Source: Gloeocapsa sp. UFS-A4-WI-NPMV-4B04
GTDB taxonomy: Bacteria; Cyanobacteriota; Cyanobacteriia; Cyanobacteriales; Chroococcidiopsidaceae
Reading direction: 5' to 3'
Length of the DNA: 34,518 nucleotides
Assembly (NCBI GenBank): GCA_019359535.1
Contig: JAHHHE010000038.1
Span: 1 to 34,518 of the forward strand
Shown here: positions 1-7,716 of the stretch, one piece after another
How positions within the stretch are numbered: position 1 is the first letter of the stretch
How the letters are laid out: the number at the start of each line of letters is the position of its first letter
The notes under the pieces: model-generated
What the model was told of the DNA's origin: nothing
What the model saw: the letters and a program-made list of their open reading frames with translations, nothing else
Databases searched by the model: none
Made by a program: the position numbers and the translations under genes

Positions 1-1
1 A

Positions 2-94
2 GTGACGGATGAACAATTCAATACCATTGCCATTCGACGGCAGCGATTTCATGGGGACTGGAATTATCAACTTAGCCCTAGAAAAACCGCTTAA
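2..94 (+). pseudogene. C-terminal end of a probable ISAzo13-family transposase (partial at window edge)
   Basis: An open frame enters from the left edge and stops at TAA 92-94. The 30 visible residues include VTDEQFNTIAIRR and then FHGDWNY. From memory of the family, ISAzo13-type (Rhodopirellula-type) transposases end in a similar stretch, with an Arg-rich segment followed by a His-Gly-acidic-Trp-Asn-Tyr motif close to the C-terminus. Only the tail is visible, so whether the element is intact cannot be judged. No terminal inverted repeat could be identified in the following 170 bases. The family call rests on this short motif alone. Confidence 0.5.
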
Positions 95-264
95 TTGCTC
101 AACTTATTCTTACACGCTTTCTAACAGAAGGTAAGCCAGAGATAATTTTAATGCAGTAATTCAAAAAATCTCTTCTCGCTTCATCCCAGAGTGAGTAGTG
201 TACAGCTAAATTTAAAATCTACAATTTAAAATCGGTTGAATTGTCCAATTTTTAGGCGTGATTC

Positions 265-945
265 ATGACGAACGTAATTAAACCGAACTACAGCCCTGAA
301 CAAGTGGCGGCTTGGCTGCGTGGGTTGCTAGCTATTGCTTGGGCAGATGGTAACTTTGATCCTGAAGAGCAAGAAGTAATTGCCGCTTTAACGCAGGATG
401 AACAATCATCTGATCTAAATTTCAAGGCATTGGAACCAATTAAGCCAGAGGAATTAGCCGCAGTTTTTGGCAAAGACACAGCAGCAGCGGAAAATTTCTT
501 ACGCACAGCAGTAATGGTAGCGATCGCCGATGGTACATATTCAGCTTCTGAAGATCAAATCTTGCACCAATTCTGCGAAGTTCTGGGACAGCAGGAGAAA
601 ATACTAGCAGCCCTACGTCACACTCTTTATGACAATAGCGCCAGTGCCGACACAGCATCTAGTCCAATTACCCCTCCAGAACCCCAACTAGATGTACTGA
701 ATCCTGTTCGGGAATGGCTCGACGAATTGGAAATCCAAGACCCCAAAGTAGCGCGATTCTTGTGCAAAATGATTCCCCCGCAGTGTCCTTTTGAGCGGGA
801 TGTCAAACTTTTTGGGCATAAAATCGTCCACATTCCCGCGCTGTGTAAGCTTAACCCCCTCTACGATCAGCTAGTGGGCATACGCTTCCGCGCCCTGTCT
901 TACCTGGCGGACGATTGCAAAGAAGATGTCTCAAACTATATCTGA
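265..945 (+). CDS. TerB-like domain fused to Mo-dependent nitrogenase C-terminal domain
   Basis: A 226-aa soluble protein with two parts. Residues about 10-120 are TerB-like (tellurite-resistance fold, all helical): two internal repeats carry an Ala-x-Ala-Asp-Gly motif followed by acidic residues (AWADGNFDPEE at 25-35, AIADGTYSASE at 86-96), the usual metal-binding TerB signature. A Pro/Ser linker (about 124-142) leads to residues 145-226, which match the 'Mo-dependent nitrogenase C-terminus' family found in cyanobacteria. This part has four cysteines (C167, C174, C194, C218) and the PPQCPFERDV and HIPALCKLNP blocks. Despite the family name, nothing here is a nitrogenase subunit and no nif gene is nearby. 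It stands alone, with about 120 bases before obgE. The biochemical function is unknown. Confidence 0.85.
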   Translation: MTNVIKPNYSPEQVAAWLRGLLAIAWADGNFDPEEQEVIAALTQDEQSSDLNFKALEPIKPEELAAVFGKDTAAAENFLRTAVMVAIADGTYSASEDQILHQFCEVLGQQEKILAALRHTLYDNSASADTASSPITPPEPQLDVLNPVREWLDELEIQDPKVARFLCKMIPPQCPFERDVKLFGHKIVHIPALCKLNPLYDQLVGIRFRALSYLADDCKEDVSNYI

Positions 946-1004
946 TAATGGAGTCAGGAGGAGGACAACGGGGCAAGAAGATAAAAGGATAAAGGGACAA
1001 TGTT

Positions 1005-1060
1005 CTTCACTCTTCTTTCTTCTGGCTTCTAAATCCTGCCTTCTGTATTCTGTCTCCTTT
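1005..1060. repeat. Heptamer tandem array (8 units, CTTCTGT-like) just upstream of obgE
   Basis: Read in steps of seven from 1005, the sequence is CTTCACT, CTTCTTT, CTTCTGG, CTTCTAA, ATCCTGC, CTTCTGT, ATTCTGT, CTCCTTT. The array ends four bases before the obgE ATG at 1065, so no purine-rich Shine-Dalgarno sequence is present at the usual distance. Short tandem heptamers of this sort (STRR) are known from cyanobacterial genomes. Confidence 0.75.
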
Positions 1061-1064
1061 TGTT

Positions 1065-2120
1065 ATGCAATTTATTGATCAAGTAGAAATTGAAGTTGAA
1101 GCTGGGAAGGGTGGCGATGGAATTGTAGCTTTCCGGCGAGAGAAGTATGTGCCAGCAGGTGGACCAGCTGGAGGCAATGGCGGACGGGGCGGTTCCGTGA
1201 TTTTTGTTACCAAAGAAAACCTGCAAACTTTGCTTGACTTTAGGTACAACCATCGCTTTCAGGGAGAAAACGGTTCTCGCGGTGGGCCAAATAATCGTAC
1301 CGGGGCAGCAGGAAGCGATCGCATTATTGAAGTTCCCTGCGGTACAACTGTCTATGATGGCGAGACGGGTGTACTTATCGGCGACTTAATTAAGCCAGGG
1401 CAGACTTTATGTGTCGCCGCAGGTGGCAAAGGTGGATTAGGAAACAAGTTCTTTTTAAGCAATAGCAACCGCGCACCAGAGTACGCGCTACCCGGATTGC
1501 CAGGAGAACACCGGATGTTGCGCTTAGAGTTAAAACTCTTAGCAGAAGTAGGAATTATTGGGCTACCAAATGCTGGTAAATCTACTTTAATTTCAGCCCT
1601 TTCAGCAGCGCGACCAAAAGTCGCAGACTACCCCTTTACTACCCTAGTCCCAAATTTGGGTGTAGTGCGTAAACCGACTGGTGATGGCACTGTTTTTGCT
1701 GATATTCCAGGTTTAATCGAAGGCGCACACCAAGGTGCTGGCTTAGGCCACGACTTTTTACGCCACATCGAACGCACTCGTTTACTGCTGCACTTAGTTG
1801 ATATTACGTCACTAGATCCAATCGCTGACTATCAAACAATTCAGCACGAGTTACAGGCATATGGACGCGGATTAGCACAGCGTCCGCAAATCTTAGCGCT
1901 GAATAAAGTAGATGCAGTTGATGAGGAAACTAGCACAGCGATCGCCCATCAACTGAAGACTCTAAGTCAAACCTCAGTCTTCTTAATCTCAGCTGTTACA
2001 CGCATAGGGTTAGATGAACTATTACAGCACATCTGGTCAATGCTCGACCAACTTAACGAGGCAGAGAAGTTAGAGGAAGAATTAGGGGTTAAGGATCAGG
2101 AATTAGGGGTTAAGCGTTAG
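1065..2120 (+). CDS. obgE: GTPase Obg/CgtA
   Basis: Obg is an essential GTPase that associates with the large ribosomal subunit and helps ribosome assembly and stress control. The 351-aa product starts with [19 protein letters not shown], the glycine-rich Obg fold (about 1-158). The G domain follows: P-loop GLPNAGKST near 166-174, the switch region with [18 protein letters not shown] as G3, NKVD as G4 and a Ser-Ala G5 element (LISAVTR). The cyanobacterial form lacks the long OCT domain. After about residue 337 the protein is encoded by a heptamer repeat array and reads as a 7-residue period (ELGVKDQ then ELGVKR), so the last 14 or so residues are probably not ancestral. Heptamer arrays touch both ends of the gene. 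It is probably transcribed alone and is convergent with the serine hydrolase gene. Confidence 0.97.
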   Translation: MQFIDQVEIEVEAGKGGDGIVAFRREKYVPAGGPAGGNGGRGGSVIFVTKENLQTLLDFRYNHRFQGENGSRGGPNNRTGAAGSDRIIEVPCGTTVYDGETGVLIGDLIKPGQTLCVAAGGKGGLGNKFFLSNSNRAPEYALPGLPGEHRMLRLELKLLAEVGIIGLPNAGKSTLISALSAARPKVADYPFTTLVPNLGVVRKPTGDGTVFADIPGLIEGAHQGAGLGHDFLRHIERTRLLLHLVDITSLDPIADYQTIQHELQAYGRGLAQRPQILALNKVDAVDEETSTAIAHQLKTLSQTSVFLISAVTRIGLDELLQHIWSMLDQLNEAEKLEEELGVKDQELGVKR

Positions 2121-2155
2121 GGATTAGGGATCAGGGATCAGGGATTAGGGGTTAA
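2079..2155. repeat. Heptamer tandem array (11 units, GGATTAG/GGATCAG type) spanning the obgE 3' end
   Basis: Eleven consecutive 7-bp units in one register from 2079: GAATTAG, GGGTTAA, GGATCAG, GAATTAG, GGGTTAA, GCGTTAG, GGATTAG, GGATCAG, GGATCAG, GGATTAG, GGGTTAA. The first six lie inside obgE and supply its TAG stop; the last five are intergenic. Three heptamers make 21 bases, hence the 7-residue period in the protein tail. The same unit recurs, inverted or direct, at 7559-7586, 7682-7716 and 26954-26967. Confidence 0.9.
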
Positions 2156-2175
2156 AGAATAATAAATACATCTCC

Positions 2176-3675
2176 TTATCTCCCCTGGGGTGTAGGGGGA
2201 TTTGTAGTTACAAAAGGAGTTGTCGGCATAATCTGAGGAACAGTTGGTTGATTAAATTGCTGGTAAACAGCACGAGAAGTTTGGCGAATTAGCTCTTGAG
2301 CGCGATTGTCGTTATGGGGACGTTTGACCATAGCGACACCGATGTATCGCTTACCACTGGGCATATCAATTAAACCAACATCCCCCACCATTGAACCAAT
2401 ATCACCTGTTTTATGAGCGATGATAGCTCCTGATCCTAGACCGCGTGGCAACAAAGTTCTTGTCTTTGTCCGGCGCATGATCTCCAACAAGCGATCGCGC
2501 GATCGCAGTGACATCAAATGCCCCTCATTCACCAAAGCCATTAACTGCCCTAAATCCCTTGGACTGGTGGTATTTGTACCTGACAAATCCGGCAATAAAT
2601 TCCGAATCTGTGTCACAGCCAATCCCCAACTTTGGAAGCGCTGATTCAAAGCGGATTCACCACCCATCCGCGCAATTAGCATATTTGTCGCTGTATTGTC
2701 GCTGATCACAATCATCCTATTTGCTGTTTCCAGCGCCGTGAACTTTGTGCCAACTGGTTTATACTGCATATCCCCAGAACCGCCACCAATCAACTCTTTT
2801 GTCATGGTCAGCTTTTCATCTAGGCGAATTTTTCCAGCATCTACATCTTGAAAAAAGGCGACAAGAACCGGAACTTTGATCATGCTGGCAGCAGAAAAGG
2901 TTAAATTACTGTTCAAATCAATGTAACCGCCACTATCTAGATCCACAAAAAACATTCCTGGGAACAACTTGGCGTTTTTAGCCGCCAGTTGCTGCACTGC
3001 TGTTTTTAACGGCATAATTTCCTGACTCAGCTTTAAAGCAGGAGGTTTAACTTCAACAGTTGCTTCTTTTTGCTGAGTTTCTTGAACTGCAATAGAATTT
3101 TCTGCTCCGATCCGACTGGTGGGATCTAAGACTGACAACAATGTGCCAGCAATGCCCCCAATCCCAACTCCCAAAATCAGCAGCCGCAATAAACACAAAA
3201 TTAGTGTTGGTTTCTGGCGTTTTTGCGGTTGTACAGGATGCACACGCGATCGCATTTGATGTGTGCTGCGTCCTTTTGGTGATTGGCGCGACGGCTTAGA
3301 CTTGACCCTCTCAGGTGCTTTTATTTTGGCGCTAGGCTGACGATAATTTGCTGCTTGGTAATCGGTATAAGGTCTTGGTGGTAAATCTACTGGTCTAATT
3401 GCAGGCTTTTTGTTTTTTGTTGATGCTGCTCTTGCTGGCACAAAGGCTTGAGGAGAATCAGGATGAAGGGAATGATCCACACTTGCTGATTGATGTGAAC
3501 GCTCAAAACTCGCTTGATTTTTGACTGTATCCTGGCTTCTCGATTTTTGCTGGCGACGCTGAGGACTTTGCTGTTCACGCCGCGTTGAGATTTTCTGACC
3601 AGATTCTGGCACGGATACTCTTTGTAACCCAATCGACTTAGCATATTTTTGAACCACACCCAACTCCTCAAACAC
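2176..3675 (-). CDS. Membrane-anchored class A beta-lactamase-fold serine hydrolase
   Basis: A 499-aa protein. Residues 1-155 are hydrophilic, basic and rich in Gln/Arg/Ser/Pro (presumably cytoplasmic). A single membrane segment spans about 156-182. A periplasmic beta-lactamase/transpeptidase-like domain covers about 225-475. The three active-site motifs are present: S264-x-x-K267 (ASMIKVP), S325-D-N, and K422-T-G. Aligning from SDN without a gap puts L361 where class A beta-lactamases have the deacylating Glu166 (segment NLLPDLSG), so efficient penicillin hydrolysis is not expected. A peptidoglycan-related or penicillin-binding role is more likely. The first possible start is GTG at 3675. 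A GAGGAG sequence six bases ahead of a second in-frame GTG at 3657 makes that start attractive (493 aa). It is convergent with obgE. Confidence 0.88.
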   Translation of the reverse strand: MFEELGVVQKYAKSIGLQRVSVPESGQKISTRREQQSPQRRQQKSRSQDTVKNQASFERSHQSASVDHSLHPDSPQAFVPARAASTKNKKPAIRPVDLPPRPYTDYQAANYRQPSAKIKAPERVKSKPSRQSPKGRSTHQMRSRVHPVQPQKRQKPTLILCLLRLLILGVGIGGIAGTLLSVLDPTSRIGAENSIAVQETQQKEATVEVKPPALKLSQEIMPLKTAVQQLAAKNAKLFPGMFFVDLDSGGYIDLNSNLTFSAASMIKVPVLVAFFQDVDAGKIRLDEKLTMTKELIGGGSGDMQYKPVGTKFTALETANRMIVISDNTATNMLIARMGGESALNQRFQSWGLAVTQIRNLLPDLSGTNTTSPRDLGQLMALVNEGHLMSLRSRDRLLEIMRRTKTRTLLPRGLGSGAIIAHKTGDIGSMVGDVGLIDMPSGKRYIGVAMVKRPHNDNRAQELIRQTSRAVYQQFNQPTVPQIMPTTPFVTTNPPTPQGR

Positions 3676-3850
3676 CCTAATTTTGCGATTACTTTATTTC
3701 AGCAAGTGGTATTTGGCTGATCAGTTTATCCCAATCCACTCTTTAATTAAACAAATTACAGTTTAAAAAATGTTCAACTGCAATAAGTTTACTGGGAAAT
3801 TTCTTTTAGCCATTAAATTTACAAAAATTTTGCATTTTTTAAACTGACTA

Positions 3851-4588
3851 CTATTGAACATTCCTCGCCTGAGCAAGCGCCCATTCTATTTGACTTAAAA
3901 TACCTCTTAGCATAGCTACTTCGCTTTTATTAAGCTGGGCGCGGTTGAATAAATGCCTAAATTTTTCCATCCGACTAGCTGCTGTATGAGGATAAACATA
4001 ACCAATTTTAAGCAGGATGTCTTCTAATTGTTGATAATACCCTTCTAAAACGTCGAATGAAGCATGATCGCTTGTGGCTGGAAGCTGATCAGAAGTTGAA
4101 TTTATCTGACTAGACTGAGAAAGTTCGTAACAGCAAATTGCTACTGCTTGGGCAAGATTCAGGGATGGATAGCTAGGATTTGAGGGAATGTAAACAAAAC
4201 GCTGGGCATAATTTAATTCTTCATTACTCAACCCCCGGTATTCTGGTCCAAAAATCAAGGCTGTTTTCCCGGGTTCCTCTAGTAACCAAGGTAGTGTTGT
4301 GCGCGGATGTTCTAGTTTGCCAAAAGTACGAACCCTCACGGTTGTAGCGATCGCCTTGGTACATCCTTGCAAACCTTCTAGTAACGTCTCTACCTGTTGG
4401 GCAGATTCTAGAATATCTAAAGCATGAACCGCCATGTGCTGCGCTTCGATTGCCAGAGGATCGCACTGGGGATTTACAATCACTAAATGCTGTAACCCCA
4501 TATTTTTCATAATTCGGGCGATCGCACCCACATTTAGCGCCCCGGCTGGTTCAACTAATACAATTCGCACTCCAGCTAATGCTTCCAC
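3851..4588 (-). CDS. trmJ: RNA 2'-O-methyltransferase, TrmH/SpoU family group 1 (TrmJ-like)
   Basis: The 245-aa product has the SPOUT methyltransferase fold for about the first 160 residues. Visible motifs are VRIVLVEPAGALNVGAIAR (motif 1, the SPOUT N-x-G-A-x-A-R substrate/catalytic element), a FGPEYRGLSNEEL segment (motif 2) and SYPSLNLAQAVAICCYEL (motif 3), which forms the knotted SAM site. The C-terminal extension after about 165 is helical, as in TrmJ, which methylates position 32 of tRNAs. Relatives may act on rRNA, so the substrate is inferred. The start is GTG at 4588, with a GAGAG sequence about nine bases upstream. It is divergent from the DUF2256 gene, with a 60-base spacer between them. 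Confidence 0.85.
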   Translation of the reverse strand: MEALAGVRIVLVEPAGALNVGAIARIMKNMGLQHLVIVNPQCDPLAIEAQHMAVHALDILESAQQVETLLEGLQGCTKAIATTVRVRTFGKLEHPRTTLPWLLEEPGKTALIFGPEYRGLSNEELNYAQRFVYIPSNPSYPSLNLAQAVAICCYELSQSSQINSTSDQLPATSDHASFDVLEGYYQQLEDILLKIGYVYPHTAASRMEKFRHLFNRAQLNKSEVAMLRGILSQIEWALAQARNVQ

Positions 4589-4648
4589 ATTACGTCTCTC
4601 AATGAGGATTTCTTAAAATTGGCTTAATCAATGTACCGCTAAGTTAAC

Positions 4649-4807
4649 ATGACACGCCGTCACTCTAAATCTGATCTCCCAACAAAAATTTGTCCAGTGT
4701 GTCAACGTCCCTTTACTTGGCGCAAAAAATGGGAAGATTGCTGGGATGAAGTGAAATACTGCTCAGAACGTTGCCGTCGTCGTCGTTCTCAATCGAAGAC
4801 TGAATAA
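4649..4807 (+). CDS. DUF2256 small zinc-finger-like protein
   Basis: A 52-aa ORF. It begins [19 protein letters not shown] and has two Cys pairs, CPVC (C15, C18) and CSERC, with an aromatic block [14 protein letters not shown] between them and an Arg-rich end. This is the layout of DUF2256 proteins, which look like a small treble-clef or zinc-ribbon finger and are widespread in cyanobacteria and proteobacteria. Function is unknown; the basic tail and Cys pairs suggest nucleic-acid or protein binding. It lies 36 bases ahead of the isoaspartyl peptidase gene on the same strand, so the two are probably co-transcribed. Confidence 0.85.
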   Translation: MTRRHSKSDLPTKICPVCQRPFTWRKKWEDCWDEVKYCSERCRRRRSQSKTE

Positions 4808-4843
4808 ACTACACTGCAAAAATATTAAGGATGTATTGCATAA

Positions 4844-5785
4844 ATGGAGTTACAGGTGCAGCCTAAGTTAATTATTCATGGTGGTGCTGGTAGTTCTCTT
4901 AAGGGGAAAGGCGGAGTAGATATTGTTAGGCGATCGCTATTTAAAGTCATCGAAGAAGTTTATGCACTTCTGCTATCTGGGACACCTGCTATTGACGCAG
5001 TAGTGCGCGGTTGCCAGCTATTAGAAGACGATCCCCGCTTTAATGCCGGGACTGGTTCTGTGCTGCAATCTGACGGTCAAATTCGCATGAGTGCTGCGTT
5101 GATGGATGGTTTGCGTCAGCGCTTCAGTGGTGTAATTAATGTTTCACGAGTACAGCATCCGATTGATCTTGCTTATACTTTACAAAACTCCGACGACAGG
5201 GTTTTATCTGATTACGGCGCAGCTGAACTATTACGAGAACTTCAGATCCCTAGCTACGATGCCATGACTGATCTCAGATTAGGGGAATGGATGCAGGAGC
5301 GGCAAGAAAATTTTGGAAAATCAATGGCAGGGGTAATAGCACAATTAGCTGAACCCACTAATGCTGGACGAGGGACAATTGGCGTTGTCGCGCTTGATAG
5401 CCAAGGACGACTCGCAGCTGGTACTTCAACTGGTGGCAAAGGTTTTGAGCGCATTGGGCGAGTTAGTGACTCAGCTATGCCTGCTGGAAATTATGCCACT
5501 ACTCATGCAGCAGTTAGTTGTACTGGAATCGGAGAAGACATCATTGATGAGTGTTTAGCAGCGCGGATAGTGGTGCGTGTAACTGATGGAATGACGCTTC
5601 CAGACGCTATGCAGCGCTCGTTTACCGAGGCAAATCAACACCAGCGCGATTTAGGAGCGATCGCTCTTGATTCTACAGGAGCGATCGCCTGGGGAAAAAC
5701 CAGCGAAGTCCTCCTCGCCGCCTTCCATGATGGCGAACAAATTGGCGATACTTTGGAATGGACTGGGCTAACTAACGGTTTATAA
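4844..5785 (+). CDS. iaaA: Isoaspartyl peptidase / plant-type L-asparaginase (Ntn hydrolase)
   Basis: A 313-aa precursor of the N-terminal-nucleophile hydrolase family. It cleaves isoaspartyl dipeptides and asparagine after self-cleavage. The family start KLIIHGGAGS is at about 8-17, and the FNAGTGSVL block near 67-74. The autocleavage site is the Gly-Thr in GRGTIGVVALD, making T178 the nucleophile at the start of the beta chain. Downstream GTSTGGKGFERIGRVSDSA carries the substrate-binding Arg and Asp, and HAAVSCTGIGED the Thr-Gly element. Length is normal for the family. Its role is probably turnover of isoaspartyl peptides, including those released from cyanophycin if the organism makes it. 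It is convergent with ynfA, with only 12 bases between the stops. Confidence 0.93.
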   Translation: MELQVQPKLIIHGGAGSSLKGKGGVDIVRRSLFKVIEEVYALLLSGTPAIDAVVRGCQLLEDDPRFNAGTGSVLQSDGQIRMSAALMDGLRQRFSGVINVSRVQHPIDLAYTLQNSDDRVLSDYGAAELLRELQIPSYDAMTDLRLGEWMQERQENFGKSMAGVIAQLAEPTNAGRGTIGVVALDSQGRLAAGTSTGGKGFERIGRVSDSAMPAGNYATTHAAVSCTGIGEDIIDECLAARIVVRVTDGMTLPDAMQRSFTEANQHQRDLGAIALDSTGAIAWGKTSEVLLAAFHDGEQIGDTLEWTGLTNGL

Positions 5786-5797
5786 GTAAAGTGGATT

Positions 5798-6127
5798 TTA
5801 ACTTCTTGGCGCATACATGATAACTAACACGCCAAGTAAAGCAATCCCACCGCCTAATAAATCAAATTTATCTGGCGTTATCTTGTCAATTTGCCAACCC
5901 CACAAAATTGAAATAACGATGAAAATACCGCCATAAGCGGCGTAAACCCGTCCAAAGCTGGCTGGTTGCAATGTTGGGATAATCCCATAAATCATTAGGA
6001 GTAACGCGCCAACAACAGCTAACAAAATACTCCGATTTTCCCTTAGCGAAAGCCAGATTAGGTATCCTCCGCCAATTTCGCACAATCCAGCTATGACGAA
6101 GTAGAACAAAGATTTAGCAACTTGCAT
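5798..6127 (-). CDS. YnfA/UPF0060 family small membrane protein
   Basis: A 109-aa protein that is nearly all hydrophobic, with four predicted membrane helices (about 6-24, 32-52, 60-78, 88-106). Family hallmarks are the [13 protein letters not shown] block in helix 1, [20 protein letters not shown] in the middle and [11 protein letters not shown] before the last helix. YnfA proteins resemble small multidrug-resistance transporters; substrates are uncertain. The gene starts six bases after the glmU stop on the same strand, so it is probably translated from the glmU message. Confidence 0.92.
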   Translation of the reverse strand: MQVAKSLFYFVIAGLCEIGGGYLIWLSLRENRSILLAVVGALLLMIYGIIPTLQPASFGRVYAAYGGIFIVISILWGWQIDKITPDKFDLLGGGIALLGVLVIMYAPRS

Positions 6128-6133
6128 CTGAGT

Positions 6134-7516
6134 TTAATCCTGCGCGGATTTTAAGCGCCAACCAGGTTTAATCACTTGACGCGCCCTCGCAATTACTAGG
6201 CAATCATTTTCTACATCTTCTGTCACAGTGGAACCAGCTGCAATCGTGACATCCGCGCCTAATGTTAGCGGTGCTACTAAAGTGCTGTTTGCACCAGTTT
6301 TAGTGCGATCGCCTATTTGGGTAGGATGCTTGTCTACGCCGTCGTAGTTAGCGGTAATTGTACCCGCACCGATGTTGACGCGATCGCCTACCGTAGCATC
6401 TCCTAGATAAGACAAATGAGCAATATTTGTTTTATCTCCCAACAAAGTATTTTTCAATTCCACAAAATTTCCCACACGGCAGCCAGCGCCTACCTCAACA
6501 TGACCGCGCAAATGTGCATAAGGGCCAATACTATTTTCTGCTTTGACAACACTGTCTGTAATTACTGAATACAGCGCCGTCACATTCTCACCCAATTGAC
6601 TATTTTCGATTAAACTCCCTGGCCCAATCCGACACCCTGACTGAATTACTGTATTTCCGCGTAGATGCGTTTGCGGTTCAATAATCACATCCGGTTGCAA
6701 TTGCACCGTATCATCAATCGTGATACTTGCGGGATCAATCAGCGTCACACCCGCAGCCATCCATTTTGACTTTACCCGTCTTTGCAAAATTTCGGATGCT
6801 GTTGCTAGCTGTTCTCGGTCATTTATCCCCAAAATTTCTTGGTAATCCTCGACATCAACCGCCATTACTGGTGCAACTAAGTCTACGATGTCAGTCAAAT
6901 AATATTCTTGCTGATCGTTGTTAGCTTGAAGTAGTGGCAAACTAGCAGCCAAATCAGGCCAGCGAAAGCAATAAACTCCAGCATTGATCCGGCGATTTTG
7001 TTTTTGAGCGTCAGTGCAGTCTCGGTGTTCAACGATTTGTTTAATAATATTTTGACCGTCACAAAATACGCGCCCGTACCCTTGGGGATTAGGCAGATGT
7101 GCTGTTAGGACTGTCGCGGCGTTTTGATGCTCTTGGTGAGTCTGCAACAGGTGTTTGAGAGTTTCAGACCGCAACAAAGGTACATCGCCGTTTAACACCA
7201 GTAGATCCCCTGTAAAGCCTTCTAAATGAGGCAGTAATTGTTGAATAGCATGACCTGTCCCTAGTTGCTCAGTTTGTTCAACAAATTCTACAGCAGGTAA
7301 AAAATTAGATTCTTCCTCGTGTCTACCTGTAAGGGCCGTTTTTACTTGTTCACCCTGATATCCAACAATAACTAGACATCGACTAGGCGAAATCGAAGTT
7401 AAGCTTTGGAGAACTCGCTCGACAAGCGATCGCCCTCCCAACGAATGTAAAACTTTGGGCAAAGACGATTTCATTCGGGTTCCACGTCCAGCCGCTAAAA
7501 TTGCTACCGCTATCAT
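6134..7516 (-). CDS. glmU: Bifunctional GlcNAc-1-phosphate uridyltransferase / glucosamine-1-phosphate acetyltransferase
   Basis: GlmU makes UDP-N-acetylglucosamine, the precursor of peptidoglycan and lipopolysaccharide, in two steps. The N-terminal pyrophosphorylase domain shows LAAGRGTRM followed by the Lys of LPKVLH (about 7-21), then [10 protein letters not shown] and LNGDVPLL, which bind UTP/GlcNAc-1-P and magnesium. The C-terminal half (from about 250) is a left-handed beta-helix of hexapeptide repeats, with [25 protein letters not shown] and [10 protein letters not shown] blocks of the acetyltransferase site. ATG at 7516 (460 aa) is preferred to an in-frame GTG two codons earlier. It heads a glmU-ynfA unit. 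The sequence just upstream is a heptamer repeat (7524-7544), leaving no clear ribosome binding site. Confidence 0.97.
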   Translation of the reverse strand: MIAVAILAAGRGTRMKSSLPKVLHSLGGRSLVERVLQSLTSISPSRCLVIVGYQGEQVKTALTGRHEEESNFLPAVEFVEQTEQLGTGHAIQQLLPHLEGFTGDLLVLNGDVPLLRSETLKHLLQTHQEHQNAATVLTAHLPNPQGYGRVFCDGQNIIKQIVEHRDCTDAQKQNRRINAGVYCFRWPDLAASLPLLQANNDQQEYYLTDIVDLVAPVMAVDVEDYQEILGINDREQLATASEILQRRVKSKWMAAGVTLIDPASITIDDTVQLQPDVIIEPQTHLRGNTVIQSGCRIGPGSLIENSQLGENVTALYSVITDSVVKAENSIGPYAHLRGHVEVGAGCRVGNFVELKNTLLGDKTNIAHLSYLGDATVGDRVNIGAGTITANYDGVDKHPTQIGDRTKTGANSTLVAPLTLGADVTIAAGSTVTEDVENDCLVIARARQVIKPGWRLKSAQD

Positions 7517-7523
7517 ATTCACT

Positions 7524-7586
7524 CATCAGCTATCAGCTATCAGCTAAAAGAATACAAGGGGTTAGGGACTATGAGCTAGGGGCTAG
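7524..7586. repeat. Two short heptamer arrays upstream of glmU
   Basis: 7524-7544 reads CATCAGC, TATCAGC, TATCAGC. A 14-base gap follows, then 7559-7586 reads GGGTTAG, GGACTAT, GAGCTAG, GGGCTAG. The second array belongs to the same unit family as the obgE 3' array. Confidence 0.8.
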
Positions 7587-7626
7587 ACTAACCTAAAATT
7601 GCCACAATAGTTCTTAGCACCTCGTT

Positions 7627-7662
7627 TTCGAGATTTTCTTCAACTTCGAGATTTTCTTCAAC
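7627..7662. repeat. 18-bp perfect tandem duplication
   Basis: TTCGAGATTTTCTTCAAC occurs twice back to back at 7627-7644 and 7645-7662, in the spacer between glmU and the HD-GYP gene. The period of 18 differs from the 7-bp arrays on either side, so it is a separate local duplication. Confidence 0.9.
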
Positions 7663-7681
7663 ATCGACTCTAAGAATTCCC

Positions 7682-7716
7682 CTAATCCCTGATTTCTGAT
7701 CCCTGATCTCTAAATT
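7682..7716. repeat. Heptamer array containing the stop codon of the HD-GYP gene
   Basis: On the minus strand, in order from 7716: AATTTAG, AGATCAG, GGATCAG, AAATCAG, GGATTAG. The TAG stop of the response regulator gene is the end of the first unit. Units match those in the obgE array. Confidence 0.85.

Noticed and set aside
265..945. Tellurite-resistance operon or nitrogenase gene
   Set aside because: Only isolated domains bearing those historical names are present; no terC/D/E or nif genes flank it.
2079..2155. CRISPR array or telomere-like repeat
   Set aside because: Units are 7 bp and contiguous without spacers; the TTAGGG-like look is coincidental to the GGATTAG heptamer.
2176..3675. 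Beta-lactam resistance gene
   Set aside because: The deacylating glutamate is replaced by Leu and the gene has a chromosomal housekeeping context, so a resistance call is not justified.
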